From NCBI GenBank assembly GCA_027972325.1, contig JAPMOS010000122.1, forward strand, positions 1-50,000: a stretch of DNA of 50,000 nt, in the 5' to 3' direction. Position 1 is the stretch's first letter. Each line of letters begins with the position of its first letter. This stretch comes from Paratrimastix pyriformis. Lineage: Eukaryota > Preaxostyla > Paratrimastigidae. Under the pieces are notes generated by a model that worked only from the letters and a program-made list of their open reading frames with translations, did not search any database and was not told where the DNA came from. Position numbers and translations under genes: made by a program. Below are positions 1 to 12,100 of this stretch, piece after piece.

Positions 1-8
1 TCATCATC

Positions 9-128
9 ATCTTCACCCAACTCCATCATCCAACTCTATCATCGTGTGCCCACCTGATTCAGCCGTGCATCATTTGATCGACCCCGCTTGTCCGATTGAT
101 CAGTCCTTTGCTTCGCTTCACACATCAT
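9..128 (+). repeat. 120-bp direct repeat, copy 1
   Basis: Identical over 120 bases to 1152-1271 (offset 1143). This copy is followed by unique sequence, whereas the second copy runs straight into the TCA array. Confidence 0.9.
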
Positions 129-1151
129 ATGGCAGCCATTCCAGCTCCACCTCATTCGATCTGTTGCAGCGGTAGAGGCTGCGTCTCGTTCTGACGAGAT
201 ATCTTGCTCTCTGAGCTCACGGGTAGATGCCTTGACCTGAGTTTCCCAGGCCCAGTCGCTACTTGTTTTCTCTTGATCCACCACCTCTGCTCGTGGAGTG
301 GGACCCAGAAACGCGAGTGACGGTTTTTTGCCTCTTTGTCCGTCTTCCAGAATCAAAATGCATCAAATGATGATGCTCTGACGGGCACCTACTACGCAAC
401 TTCCCTTCTAACTCAACTCTGCTTCCAACCCTCCAACTCGGCCGGAATGTGCTCGACGAAACTATCACACGGAGGGATGGTGCTTCCGCACAAGGTGGAG
501 GTGAGGCTCACTCAGGGTAGGGGGAGTCTTCTGGAGGAAGTGCCGATTGCGACTCATCTGCCGGGAGGGTGGGGATTCCTGGAAACCGCAGGCCCCGCAG
601 GGTCCTCCCAAACGATGTCGCGGACGTGCTTTCTTTGCTCCCCTTTAATCCTCGATGGCCTGCAAGTGTCGCGTCACCTGGTCGCCATGTCGCGTATTGG
701 AGCTCCACACGCTACCCCCTTCTATCTTCTCCTGCACCCTCTTTCTTTCGTCCTGTCTCTTTCTTCCTTCTCTCTGACTCTGCGTCAATCTCCCTCCTGC
801 CATAACTTGGGTTCGGGGTCGGCGAGCGTTTTGGGATGGGGGAGGCTGCGGGACCTTCAGACGGTGGTGATAAAGACCGGGGGCTCTCCTTTGGGTTGTG
901 TGCTTCTGTATGTGGCGGCTCTGACGATGGCTGGTCCCCTCCGCTGGCCGGGTGCTCTGCTACTGCTTGGTCGCGCCTCCAACCCACCGGATCCCTAGGT
1001 CTGTCACCATCGTCTGGGAGCCCTGTTTGCCTTTTCCATCTGGGGGGACGCTTGCTGTCTCTGAGCTCGGGTTGTGTGCCCCTCCCTGTCCTCTTTCTAA
1101 TGACCGTGCTCTCCGCGCCGAAACTCATTACGAGGCCTGGCCTGACCCAAA

Positions 1152-1622
<471 letters not shown>

Positions 1623-1724
1623 TCAACAAAGTCATGACGATGCGGTGGGTGGCGATGGTGGCGGCAATCGTGATATCGGGGGCCGATGGCCAATGCGTCC
1701 TTCTCCGCCCCTGCATCATTGCAG

Positions 1725-2161
1725 ATGCGACCTGGTCTGGAAGGGCATCGTCAAGCGGCCCTCCTTCCGCGGCTTCCGGTCCGTCGTTGCGCCTGCCGCG
1801 GGAACACCCATCACGGCCCTGTTCCCCATCCTCCGCCCACCCTCCGCCCACCCCCGGCACGGCACGGCACGGCACGGCACGGCACGGCACGGCACGGCAC
1901 GGCACGGCACGGCACGGCACGGCACAGCACGGCACGGCACAGCACGGCACGGCACGGCACGGCACGGCACGGCACGGCACGGCACGGCACGGCACGGCAC
2001 TCAAACCCCCCCCCCCCCCCCCCCCCCCCCCTCACCCTCTTGTGTCCAGGGTGGAGGTGGTGAACACGCCTCAGGCCGCCCGGAACGTGCTCAACAAGGC
2101 GGGCGTGGAGCACTACTGGGACATGCTCGAGAAGTGCAAGGACCTGGCCATGACCGACTGA
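1725..2161 (+). CDS. PRPF3: Prp3-like U4/U6 snRNP protein, C-terminal end (last two exons)
   Basis: Exons 1725-1778 and 2050-2161, joined in phase 2 across an intron that starts GTCCGT and ends CCAG; stop TGA 2159-2161. The joined end reads CDLVWKGIVKRPSFRGF, then a short linker, then GVEHYWD. The known C-terminus of human PRPF3 has the same order: C-x-L-V-W-x-G, R-S-F, then GAEHYWD, followed by about ten acidic or polar residues. Prp3 binds U4/U6 snRNA in the tri-snRNP and works in the nucleus during spliceosome assembly. Only about 55 residues are visible; the rest lies upstream of the window. The match rests on spacing and the EHYWD motif, so a different DUF1115-type protein is possible but less likely. 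Confidence 0.72.
1856..2000 (+). repeat. GGCAC pentanucleotide array, about 29 copies
   Basis: Near-perfect tandem GGCAC with two GGCAC-to-AGCAC variants around 1925-1945. It lies in the last intron of the Prp3-like gene. Long open frames over it in several frames are artefacts of the 5-bp period. Confidence 0.95.
2006..2031 (+). repeat. Poly-C tract upstream of the last Prp3 acceptor
   Basis: Twenty-six C, 18 bases before the acceptor AG of the last exon. It acts as the pyrimidine tract of that intron. Length may be unreliable in any assembly. Confidence 0.85.
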
Positions 2162-2194
2162 GGGCTCCATCATCCGGGGGGGCTGGGGGATGCC

Positions 2195-2238
2195 GGGACA
2201 TGCTCGAGAAGTGCAAGGATCTGGCCATAACCGACTCA
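2195..2238 (+). repeat. Decayed copy of the end of the last Prp3 exon
   Basis: About 44 bases match 2118-2161 with few changes, 77 bp downstream, beyond the stop codon. The copied stop TGA reads TCA here, so this is a partial exon duplication in the 3' flank, not a second coding end. Confidence 0.85.
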
Positions 2239-2706
2239 TCGTGTTCCGCGGTGCGGGCGGGCGGGGAGCTGGAACATGATGGGGGTGCAAGGAGGGAGGC
2301 TTGCCCACCGTCCCCGATGCGCCGCCCGAACACGTCGTGCCGCGCGATCTTTCTTGGTGGTTGGGACGGACGGACGGATGGAGATTGGAGATTGGGACGG
2401 ATGGCGGTTGTGGATTGGGACGGCTGGGACGGTTGGAGATGGGAGATTGGGACGGGATCGGGGGTGGGTGAGTGGGGAAGAAAGATACGAGAATTACACA
2501 CAGGCGCGTCCCCCAAACGGAAGGGGGCGCTGCCGGAGCCGAAACGCAGGCACCGAGCCCACGCCCATCCAAGCAAAGACGCGTCCTCTTGCCCATCTTG
2601 ACATGACCGGAACGCCGAGGGGCTGTGCCGGAGCACCCCAGCCTCCCCGCCAAATGGGTTTGGCGAGGTCGGGGGGTGCAGTGCCGGAGCGCAGCAACAG
2701 TCTCAC
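2239..2706. other. Spacer between two convergent genes
   Basis: Holds G-rich near-repeats of GGGACGGATGG type around 2360-2450 and no supported exon. Open frames on both strands are low-complexity and match nothing recognisable. Confidence 0.4.
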
Positions 2707-4376
2707 TTACCGCTTCCGGTGGGCCGCGGCTGCTGGTTTGTGAGCTCCGGAGGGCGCCGTCGCCCCTGTGGGGCCTGGGCGCCTGGGCGCACCCGCGGGC
2801 GGCCTCGGGGTCACCAATGACGCGGATGCCCCTGCGGGCTGTTGCTGTTGTTGGGCCCCGGGCCGTGGCCGCCGTGCGGTGTCGGGTCCCGAGGGCGCCA
2901 TCGGCTTCGGGGGCTCGGCGGGCAGGGCGAGGGCCGGCGGGGCGGGGTCGATGCGTGCCGCGGGCGAGTGGGGTGTCGTGGGATGGTCGTGCCGGCTGCC
3001 CGTGGGCGAGGCGCGCAGGCCCGGGACGGCCGCCGAGGTGGACGGGTCGATGGAGACCCCGAGCAGGTCCGTGGCCAGCCGCGAGGCGACCGGCTCCACG
3101 GCAGGCAGGCCCGTGAGGGCGGGGGGGATGGCGATGACCGCCGGGGGCGGAGCGGCCGCGGTGAGAGTCGGGGGGCCAGCCAGGAGCGGCCCGGTGGCTG
3201 GGGCCTGGTCCTCCTCCCGGTCGGTCGGTTGCGGTGGTGGTGGCGGTGGGGGCTCCTCGGCGGGCGGGGAGCCCCGAGGCGTGTGGGGCAGCGGGGCGGC
3301 ATCCGCGGATGGGGCCGGCGCCACCGCGATGGGCGGGATGGCCGCCAGGGGGAGCGAAACCGGGACCGGGGGCACGATGGCCAGCAGCGGAACCCCCGCC
3401 ACGATCGGCGGGGGCGAGGGCGGGCTGGCGGTCAATGGGGGGCCTGGCGGAGTGTCCGCCCGGGGCAGGAGCGGGTTGGCCGTCGGGGCCACCACCGCCA
3501 TTGGCGGGGGCGGCGCCGGCTGGTCGGCCACGTCGAGCAGCTGCTCGTGGGCCTCGTCACCGCCCGCCCAGGCGGCGCCGACGGTGGACGAGGGCAGCCC
3601 GGGAGCCGACGACGGGCTCTCGAGGCTCGGCCGGCCCTCGTTGGGTTTGAGGGGCGAAGGCTGGGCCCATAGGGGGGCCCCAGCAGCGTCACTGGCCGGG
3701 CCCTGCACTGGGACCACAGCCTGGGGGAGAAGGCGAATGAGACGAGACGGTTCGGTGGGCGACGAAGGGGACCGACATTTTTGGGGCGGGACCGACAGCA
3801 GCCGCAACAGCAGCAGATAGCCACCAGAATGGCCGCCAGGAGGGCCGTCCCGCATGGGGCCGCAATGATGACAATCAGGGCCCACGTGGGCAGGGCGCTC
3901 GGGGCCGGCGGGGAGGAGCCCACTGAGAGGAGGGGGGAGGTGAGCAGCAGAACGGGAAGCGCGAGGTTCGGACCCATGACGGAGAGGGTGCTTTGATCAC
4001 AAACGACGCCTACATACCCATGATGACACAGGCATTGACCGTTGCCCGCACACACTCCGTGCACGCAGCCATCCGGGCAAGCCGGCACAATCAGCAGTGA
4101 GGCTGCAGAAAATTGCGAAATCGTTGGAAAAAATGAATCTCTTGTTGTAGGTTGCCGACCTGCTCGCATCGACGAGTCGCCGGTCTGCTCGGGCAGTATA
4201 GGTCTGATGTAGGTTAACGATGCGGTTCCGTCTTGATGCCGAAGTGCCCGAGCCTGGTTGAGTTGGTTTGACAATACGACCAAGGAGAAAAGGAGAAAAG
4301 TCAACAGTCTACTCGAGGGCAACGTTTCCGGCCGTTTCGGGGGTGTTCTGTGGATGTCACAGGGGGTTCTGAACAT
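2707..4376 (-). CDS. Single-pass membrane protein with one EGF-like domain and a proline-rich tail
   Basis: Three exons: 4160-4376, 3777-4102 and 2707-3720, phases 1 and 0, total 1557 nt, 518 residues. Introns start GTCGGC and GTCGGT. The start ATG at 4376 opens a basic stretch and a hydrophobic segment (LLTFLLFSLVVL) that looks like a signal peptide. An EGF-like domain follows at about residues 81-106 (CPDGCVHGVC, then CLCHHGYVGVVC). A membrane span lies at about 147-172 (ALIVIIAAPCGTALLAAILV, then a Cys-rich juxtamembrane run CCCCGCC). The tail of about 337 residues is rich in Pro, Ala and Ser with a short poly-Q. The stop TAA overlaps a canonical-looking GTAAGT, so an extra downstream exon cannot be fully excluded. 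Same plan (EGF, one span, long disordered tail) as the large divergent gene next to it. Function unknown; adhesion or signalling at the cell surface is inference. Confidence 0.72.
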
Positions 4377-4401
4377 CCTCCGGAAAAATGGAATTCGAAT
4401 A

Positions 4402-5217
4402 GAGGGTGTCCCAACAACCCGGAACAGAACCAGAAAGCCGGAACAAAACCGCCCTGCGGTCCCACAAGGCACCCGCGTCCCGAAACAAGAGTGCGTTCGA
4501 CACCCAGCCCCGGGGCGGTTGTTTTAGTAAAGAAACTGTTCTGTTACCACCACTAGCGGAGGCGAGGCGATGTAATGTTCAAGGTCGATATGCTCGACAT
4601 CACCAACACGAGGGCAACAAAGAGACTTCCCCGTCCACGGGCTGTGGGGGTGGGTTGGGGGGGCCGAGGGGCTTCACGGGAAGAGGGGGGAGGGGCACTT
4701 GCACCACTCGAGGGAGGGGCAGGGGCAGGGGACGGTTTTGGGACGGAAACCGGGGTGGTCCTGGGAGGGTCCCAGGAGGGGCGGGGTGATGCCCCAGGGT
4801 GCGGGAAGATGCCGCGTGACCTACCGAAGGGGTCCAAAGCAGAGGAGGGGTTCGGGGAGGCAGGGGCGGGACCCTGGTTTTTCCGTCCCCTGCCCCTGCC
4901 CCTCCCTCGAGTGGTGCAAGTGCCCCTCCCCCCTCTTCCCGTGAAGCCCCTCGGCCCCCCCAACCCACCCCCACAGCCCGTGGACGGGGAAGTCTCTTTG
5001 TTGCCCTCGTGTTGGTGATGTCGAGCATATCGACCTTGAACATTACATCGCCTCGCCTCCGCTAGTGGTGGTAACAGAACAGTTTCTTTACTAAAACAAC
5101 CGCCCCGGGGCTGGGTGTCGAACGCACTCTTGTTTCGGGACGCGGGTGCCTTGTGGGACCGCAGGGCGGTTTTGTTCCGGCTTTCTGGTTCTGTTCCGGG
5201 TTGTTGGGACACCCTCT
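4402..5217. mobile_element. Foldback MITE-like DNA element, 816 bp, with TA at each edge
   Basis: The two halves are reverse complements: arms of about 335 bp (to 4735, and from 4883) around a 147-bp unpaired centre at 4736-4882. The ends read GAGGGTGTCCCAACAA and its complement, each bordered by the dinucleotide TA (4400-4401, 5218-5219), as in Tc1/mariner-type insertions. Both strands give the same translation over the arms, which shows the arms are nearly or fully identical and hence young. No transposase is visible, so it is non-autonomous. It sits 25 bp upstream of the ATG of the minus-strand membrane-protein gene and about 290 bp upstream of the plus-strand gene, in their shared intergenic region. 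Confidence 0.85.
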
Positions 5218-5219
5218 AT

Positions 5220-5504
5220 GAAGTTCATTGCTGTGTTATTGGGAAAGTATCCATGATGATCTGGATGCTTGGTCATACGAGACATCTGCAAACCCAAATC
5301 TGTTCCGGATCAAATCCCGATGCACATAATCGGGTGACGCACAACTCGGAATTCAACTTTTGTGATGTTTTCTCTTGAAAATCCACACACCCGAAATTTT
5401 CAAGGGCTTTGTTAAAGCCCGACGCCCGGTCCAGACCGGCCTCGCACGCTCAAATATAGAGGATAGAACGCACTTTCATTTCCTTTGAGAACGGTGCCGA
5501 CCCA
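5220..5504 (+). promoter_or_regulatory. AT-richer upstream region of the large modular gene
   Basis: The base composition drops to clearly lower GC than the rest of the window, as it also does at 46970-47170. No gene fits here. A promoter role is inferred only from position before the ATG at 5505; no specific element was identified. Confidence 0.35.
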
Positions 5505-6051
5505 ATGCCTCGGTATTTCATCGTATTATTGCTCGTTTTTTCGAGTCTTTTTCCTTATCTCCACGGATATTGCCCTCCAGTTGGCTCATTTTGGGTCTTT
5601 GAACTCAATCATGATTGGTTCGTCTTTTTTTTTCTCTCCTCCCACATTGATTCGTTCGTAGCTGGGTTCTCAACAACAACCAAAACAAATGGCCAGATGC
5701 GCGCACCTTCTGCGCCAATGTATGGAACTCGACCGTGGCACCCAAAGGAGGTGATTTGGCCTCCATCCGCTCACAACTCGAATACGAGGTGATCAACAAA
5801 GTTGTCACCAACCAGGAGTCTGCTGCTCCACCGAGTGTTTTTGTTTTCAAATCTTCGTCGTTTACAGGTTCTGGATCGGGTTTACCAGAAATTCGCTCAC
5901 TTCCCCCTTTTACTGGGTCGATGGCACCCCGGTGAATTTTACCCGCTGGGCCACGGATCAACCGGCAAAAGGGAGCAACTATGCCGTCATGTCGAGCACC
6001 AACGCGGGGAAGGGATTCTGGTACACCGTCACCTCGTCAACCTCGGCCAAG
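5505..6051 (+). CDS. Exons 1-3: signal peptide and C-type lectin domain
   Basis: Exons 5505-5617, 5662-5817 and 5868-6051 (phases 2, 2, 0). Residues 1-21 form a signal peptide. The lectin fold runs from about residue 23 to 155: C-P-P near the start, CWVLNN, then ARTFC, GGDLASIRSQLEYEVI, FWIGFTR and FYWVDGTPVNFTRWATDQP. These match the C-type lectin pattern (LASI-x2-x-E, FWIG, WVDGTP-x-x-F-x-x-W). The usual EPN/QPD calcium and sugar motifs and the WND motif are not clear (DQP and FWYTV stand in their places), so sugar binding is uncertain. Intron 1 is only 44 nt and starts GTTCGT. Confidence 0.8.
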
Positions 6052-6106
6052 GTCTGATTGGGCCGGGCCCATCAACGACCGCCGACACCGTTCCACTTTC
6101 CTTCTC

Positions 6107-6139
<33 letters not shown>

Positions 6140-9100
6140 CAGGATGCTCTGTGCCGAGCGGCGAGCGACCATGCTGACCAGTGCTCCATGACGGCCCTCT
6201 GTACCGCCAAGGGCGACCTCAACGCCCGCTGCCTCGATGGCCGATGCATCTGCTCGTCGGGCGAGTTCTTCGGGCCCCTCTGCGAGCGTCGTCCGCATGT
6301 GCCGCATGCCCTGGCTGCCCCAACCGTGCACAGTCGGCACTGCACATACTTTCCTTCCTCCTCCCCGCTTCCTCCTCCCCCCTCCCCTATGCCCGCCAGC
6401 CTGTACGGACTGCACCCACGGGGCGTGCGCCAATAGTACCTGCACGTGCCAGTACGGCTATGGGGGCGAGACCTGTTCCACCGTACTCCGTCCGCTCCGC
6501 GCCTCCCACCAAAACTGGCACTCCGCCCCTGCCCTTCTTCGTATGTGCCCACATTTCCCCGCTCCCCTTCACCACCCGTCCCATTATGCGGCGCGGCATT
6601 CTTCTTGGATGTCTGGGGCAGCGCCCGTCTGCCCGACGCCAACCATAAGCGTGGGGGCGACGGTCGTCTCGGGCTGCGTGGCGGGGGGCGCCCTGGGGTC
6701 CGCCTGCACCCTGGGCTGCACGGCCGGCTACTATCAGGCTCCGGGGGCCACTCCCAGCGGAACCTGCACCCAGTCCGCTGCCGGGGTGGAGCCGACTTAC
6801 GGCACCAACATGACATGCATTCGTCCGTCGTGCTGCCCGGGGCTGGAGGGAAACGCGTTGAGCGGGGGGAGTCAGAGCCACGCGCCCATCCCCTTGCTCG
6901 TCGTCGGCGCGACGTGTTCGTGACGCGACGTCGTTTTGGCGAGGATTGCATCATCGTTGTCCTTTTCGGCGCCACCATTGTCATGCATCCCCCCTTCCGA
7001 TCCATCGTCTCGTGTCTTCTCCTCCAGCGTACGCCTGCCCTGCCCCGTCCCTGCCCCCACACGCCGTGGTCGCGTCGGGCTGTCTCGCGGGAGCCCCGCT
7101 GGGGTCTGACTGCACGCTGGGTTGCAAGTTGGGCTACGGGGCCTCAGGCAGCGCCGCCTACCCGTGCACCGCCACTGGGGCCACAACGGCCGCCTTCATG
7201 GGGGGCACCCTCGTCTGCACCCGTCCGTCACACCTCGCATCGGGTGCCGTACGCTGCACAACCGGAGTGTGAGCGGGCTTCATCGCCAGCACGCCCCGTC
7301 TCACCCACCTCCACTCAGCACTGACCTGCGCGGCCCCGAGCCCCGACCCTTCGATGCTCGTCGTGGCTGGCTGCACGGCAGGCGGCGCTCTCAATGACAC
7401 ATGCACGCTCGCCTGCGCCAACGGCTACACGGGTCCGGTTGCCCCGCGCCCATGATCTGATGGGGGTCGACGGACGAGCAACCCTTCAACTTCACACGTT
7501 CATCTCCACGATGCTCACTGCTTCGGGTGGTTGGGCGCAGCCTCGGGCTCTGGGTCCTATGTCTGCCAGGGGACAGGCCCCGGGGTGGCCGAGTATGCTG
7601 GCGGTTCGCTGGCATGCACAGGTCCGGACAGCATCCAGTCACGACATGCGCACAGCACCCCGAGCGGCGCTCACCCAATGACGGCTCTCCCACTCGCCCC
7701 TGGGCCCACCTCCGCCGCAGCCGCCACCTGCCCGGCCCTGGCGCCTGCCGACCCACTGGTTCTGCTCTCGGGATGCATCGAGAACGGCCCTCTTGGCAGC
7801 CCCTGCCAGCTCGGCTGTGCTGACGGCTATGTGGCTGCCGGCAGCGACGCGTACCCCTGCGCCCCCACGGGCCCCGGCACGGCCGCATACACGGGCGGCT
7901 CTCTGACCTGCTCCCGTCCGTCGGCGGGCCTGGAGGTTCCTCGGGGTGGGTGGGTTCCGAGGGGGAGGCAGGTGATACATCTCTGGTTCCTCCGTGCCCC
8001 TCCAGCGCCACAAATGCCCCCGTGACATCGCATCCCCATCCCCTCTCCTGGCATTCTTCGTCTGCCGATGCCCATCCCTGCAGCGGTGACCTGCCCTGCC
8101 CTGGTGCCGAGCGACCCCAGCATGGTGGTCGTGTCGGGCTGCCAGGCCGGCGGCGCCCTGGGGGCGCCATGCACCCTAGGCTGCGCACCCGGTCTGGTGG
8201 CCTCGGGGGACCCGAGCTACCCATGCGCAGGCACCGGGAGCAACGCGGCGGTGTATAGCGGGGGCGCCCTGACATGCACAGGTCCGTTGCTGCCATCCCC
8301 CCCCCCCCCCCCCCCCCCTCCCCCCACCCACTCACCCTCACCCTCACCCACCCCGCCGCCTTGAGCCCGGCATGGCCACTGATCTCCGTTTGCATTCTTG
8401 CTGCCGTTTTGGCGGGGCGGCGGGGGCCGGGTCGAACTGATCCCACCGCTCCTCCCTCATGCCCATCGCCCCCACTCGCTTTCGCCTCGCCGCCTTGCAG
8501 CTCCTGGGACCTGCCCGCCGCCCGTGCTGGATCATTCGCAGGCCGTCCTGTCGGGCTGTGCGGCCGGGGGCGCCGTGGGCAGCTCCTGCACGCTGCGGTG
8601 CGCCGACGGGTACCAGAGCACGGGCGGCTCCGCCGACTACCCCTGCACGGGCACCATCAGCCCCACCTACACCGGCGGGGCCCTCACATGCCAAGGTCCG
8701 CCGTGCACCTTTGTGCCTGCCACATGGCAATCGTGGGGTGAGGGTGGCCGAGTTGGAGAATGACGACGATGATGGTTATGGTGGCGGTGCGGCTCCCTTG
8801 ATTCTGTGTCGGTGCAGCGGTTGACTGTCCGGCCCTTGTCCCGACCGGCGCCGGCCTGCTCGTGGTCGGGGGCTGCGATGCGGGGCCCCTGGGGAGCCTC
8901 TGCGCCCTGGCCTGCGAGGCGGGCTACATGCCCGCGGGGGACTCCACGGCCACCTGCACCGGGACTGCCGTCGGGGCCGCCGCCTACACCGGCGCTTCCA
9001 TTAACTGCACAGGCCCGCATCCATGGGGCGAGAGGTGAGAGGGAATTTGCGTGGTGCCGGGGAGGTGGAAAGAGGGGCCTGCCCGATCGGGCTGGGATGA

Positions 9101-12100
9101 TATGAGCAGACTGTTCCCGTGCGTCCCTGACTGTTCCCTCCCCTTCACCGTCTCGCCCATCAGCCATGACCTGCCATCTGGGCACGGACTGTCGGAACGG
9201 TGGGGCATGCACGGCGGGCCAGTGCGTCTGCACTCCCGGCTGGAGCGGCCCCGGGTGCGCCCACCTCGGTCCGCGGCAAGGACCCGTCCGGGTGCCGGGG
9301 CCTGGGCGCGGACACGGGCCAGGGTGGGCGGGACCTCTTCTCGCCCCGCACCTCCTGGGGGACGCCTCCCTCCGCGCCCCATCTTGCCTCAGATGCCGAC
9401 ACCCCTCCCCCTCCGTCCCTCCTCCATCACCAGAGGGCAACTGCACCAGCAACGTCGACTGCCAGCACGGCGGCACCTGCCTGGGCACGGCCCCGACAAA
9501 GACTTGCAGCTGCCCGCTGGGCTGGGGCGGCCCGCTCTGCCAGACCCAAAGTCCGCACCGCTTTCCCGCCGCCGCCGCCAACCGGCCAGCCACACAGGCA
9601 CGGCACGCGGACAGCGACAGGCGCACGGACGCACTTGGTTCTGACACCACGCATCTGACATCGGTTCGGACACAGCTCTGACACACTTATCATCCAACAC
9701 CCATCTTTCCGTACGCCCGTGCACGCGTGCCCAGCCTATGCTTGCCCTGCCCCGTCGCTGGGGGCTGGGGTCGAGGTGCTCGCCGGCTGCGTGGATGGCT
9801 CGCCACTCGGCGCAACCTGCCTGGTCCGTCTCGCCAGTCACCCGTCTTTCACTCCCCTCCCGCCCGTCCCCCAACATATCCTCCATCGGTTTTCGCTGTT
9901 CTGATGGCCGCCCGTCAATATGGGTTCCGATGCCACACAACAACGCACACATCCGCTCCGTTCCATCCTCCGCTCTCCCCGCTCTCCCTTCCCCCCATCC
10001 AGCTTGGCTGCCGGTACGGGATGGTGGCCGCCGGGACCAACAGCTCGACGTGCACTGACTCGGGCACCCCGGGCCTGGGAGCCTGGGTGGGCTCATCCCT
10101 CACGTGCACCCGTCCGTCCCGCTTTGTGGCTGTCTTGGTTGAGCCCCTGCTCGCGTGCGCACCTGCCCGCGCACGATGACGGTTTTTTTTTTTTCATGTC
10201 ACTTTCAATGGCTGCTCCCGCTGTGTTTCGGAGCTCCTCTGACAGGCGCCAGAATGCACACCCGTGAAAGGCATCAACACATCCATCTCCCTTCCTGCAC
10301 CTGCCGCACACCCAGCGGCCACCTGCGCCGCCCTTGTGCCGCCCGCCCCCGCCGAGGTGGCCTGGGGCTGCGGGGACTCGGGGAGCCAGGGCACCGAGTG
10401 CGTCCTGCGGTGCCCCTGGGGGTACCACCCCAGCGGGACGGCCGAGTATCCGTGCCTGGCCACCGGTCCTGGGTCAGCCGCCTACACGGGTGGCAATCTG
10501 ACATGCTCCGGTCCGTTGGGCGGGGGGCGGGTTGAGGAGCCTGGGAGGTTAGTGGCATGCCGAGTGCAGCCTCTGCTGACACGACTCTCATGTGATGGGC
10601 GTTCGTCTTCATAGCGGTGAGCTGCCCAGAGCGGGTCCCTTCAAGCGCCGAGGTGGTTCTCGAGGGCTGCGGCAACGCCACCCTGGGCACGCCCTGCCGG
10701 GTCGAGTGCGCCTGGGGCTACATGCCCGAGGGAGTCGGCAACTACACGTGCCAGGGCCTTGGGCCGGGTATGGCCGGGTATGCTGGCGGAAACCTCTCGT
10801 GCACACGTCCGTCCACCGCACGTGCGTGACAACGCGCGGAGCAGATAGGCGCGCAGATGCGGATGTTGTGTCAGAGACGCCCACTGAGGGTGCCACGGCA
10901 GCAGGCCCACCACAGGCACGACGCCCACACAGACACAGGCGCACACGACACATTCTGCCTTTCCATATTGACGCACGCACGCACACGCGCACACACACGA
11001 CATCCGCAGCGTTGTACTGTGCACGTCGTATGCCGACTTGGCCGGTGCGGCTGATGGTCGGCTGCACCGACGGGGGCCAGGTGGGGACTGAATGTATTGT
11101 CCAGTGCGCCGCCGGGTACGCCCCGCAGAACGTGGCTTCGTATCCTTGCACAGCCGTCGGGCCGACGACCGTCCAATACATCGGGGGCAACTTCTCCTGC
11201 CTGCGTCCGTCCTGCCTTGCGTCCCACCCGCAGCAGCCCAGGCGCCACGACACACAAACAGCCCCACACACAGACATACCAAGAGCAGTGTACACACCAG
11301 CATCAGACGGACCTCTGGACCCACGAGCCCCCCTCCAAGACCGCTCATCTTCCCCGATGCCGCATCCACCCCGTTGTTCGCCGGATGCAGCGGTGACCTG
11401 CCCTGCCCTGGTGCCGAGCGACCCCAACATGGTGGTCGTGTCGGGCTGCCAGGCCGGCGGCGCCCTGGGGGCGCCCTGCACCCTAGGCTGCGCACCCGGT
11501 CTGGTGGCCTCGGGAGACCCGAGCTATCCATGCGCAGGCACTGCTCAGGGGAGCGCCCTCTACACCGGCGGTTCGCTGAGCTGCACCTGTCTGTGGACAT
11601 CCCGAGCCGACTGCCTGCGGGTGCGGACGAGCGGACGAGCGGACGAGCGGACGAGCGGACGAGCGGACGAGCGGACGAGCGGACGAGCGGACGAGCGGAC
11701 GAGCGGACGAGGGGGTTCGGTCATCCTCGGGCACGATTCACTTCTCCCATCTGGGTCTTCTCCGTACGCAGCGCCGGGTGTCTGCCCGCCGCCCGTGCTG
11801 GATCCTTCTCAGGCCGTCCTGTCGGGCTGTGCGGCCGGGGGCGCCGTGGGCAGCCCCTGCAAGCTGCGGTGCGCCGACGGGTACCAGAGCACGGGCGGCT
11901 CCGCCGACTACCCCTGCACGGGCACCACCAGCCCCACCTACACCGGCGGCGCCCTCACATGCCAAGGTCCGCCGACTACCCATGCACGGCCGACCCCATG
12001 GGCAGCGCTCCGACATAGACCGGGGGCACGCTCACGTGCGAGGGTCAGTGTGAGGCAGCCGTTGTTCAGCGGGGTTGGAGGGTTCACCGTCGCATCTCCC

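Noticed and set aside
2700-2709. Canonical GTAAGT donor at the end of the minus-strand EGF gene
   Set aside because: It coincides with the in-frame stop TAA, other donors of this genome are GTC-type, and no further exon was found.
3234-3672. Plus-strand frames of several hundred codons over 2768-3820
   Set aside because: They are complements of the Pro/Ala-rich tail of the minus-strand gene, which has consistent splice phases and a domain structure.
4406-5212. Identical predicted proteins on opposite strands, as if a duplicated gene
   Set aside because: They are the two arms of a palindromic MITE-like element; no transposase or other domain is encoded.
11623-11710. CRISPR-like regular repeat
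   Set aside because: Units are 8 bp, perfectly tandem and without spacers, inside an intron of a eukaryotic gene.
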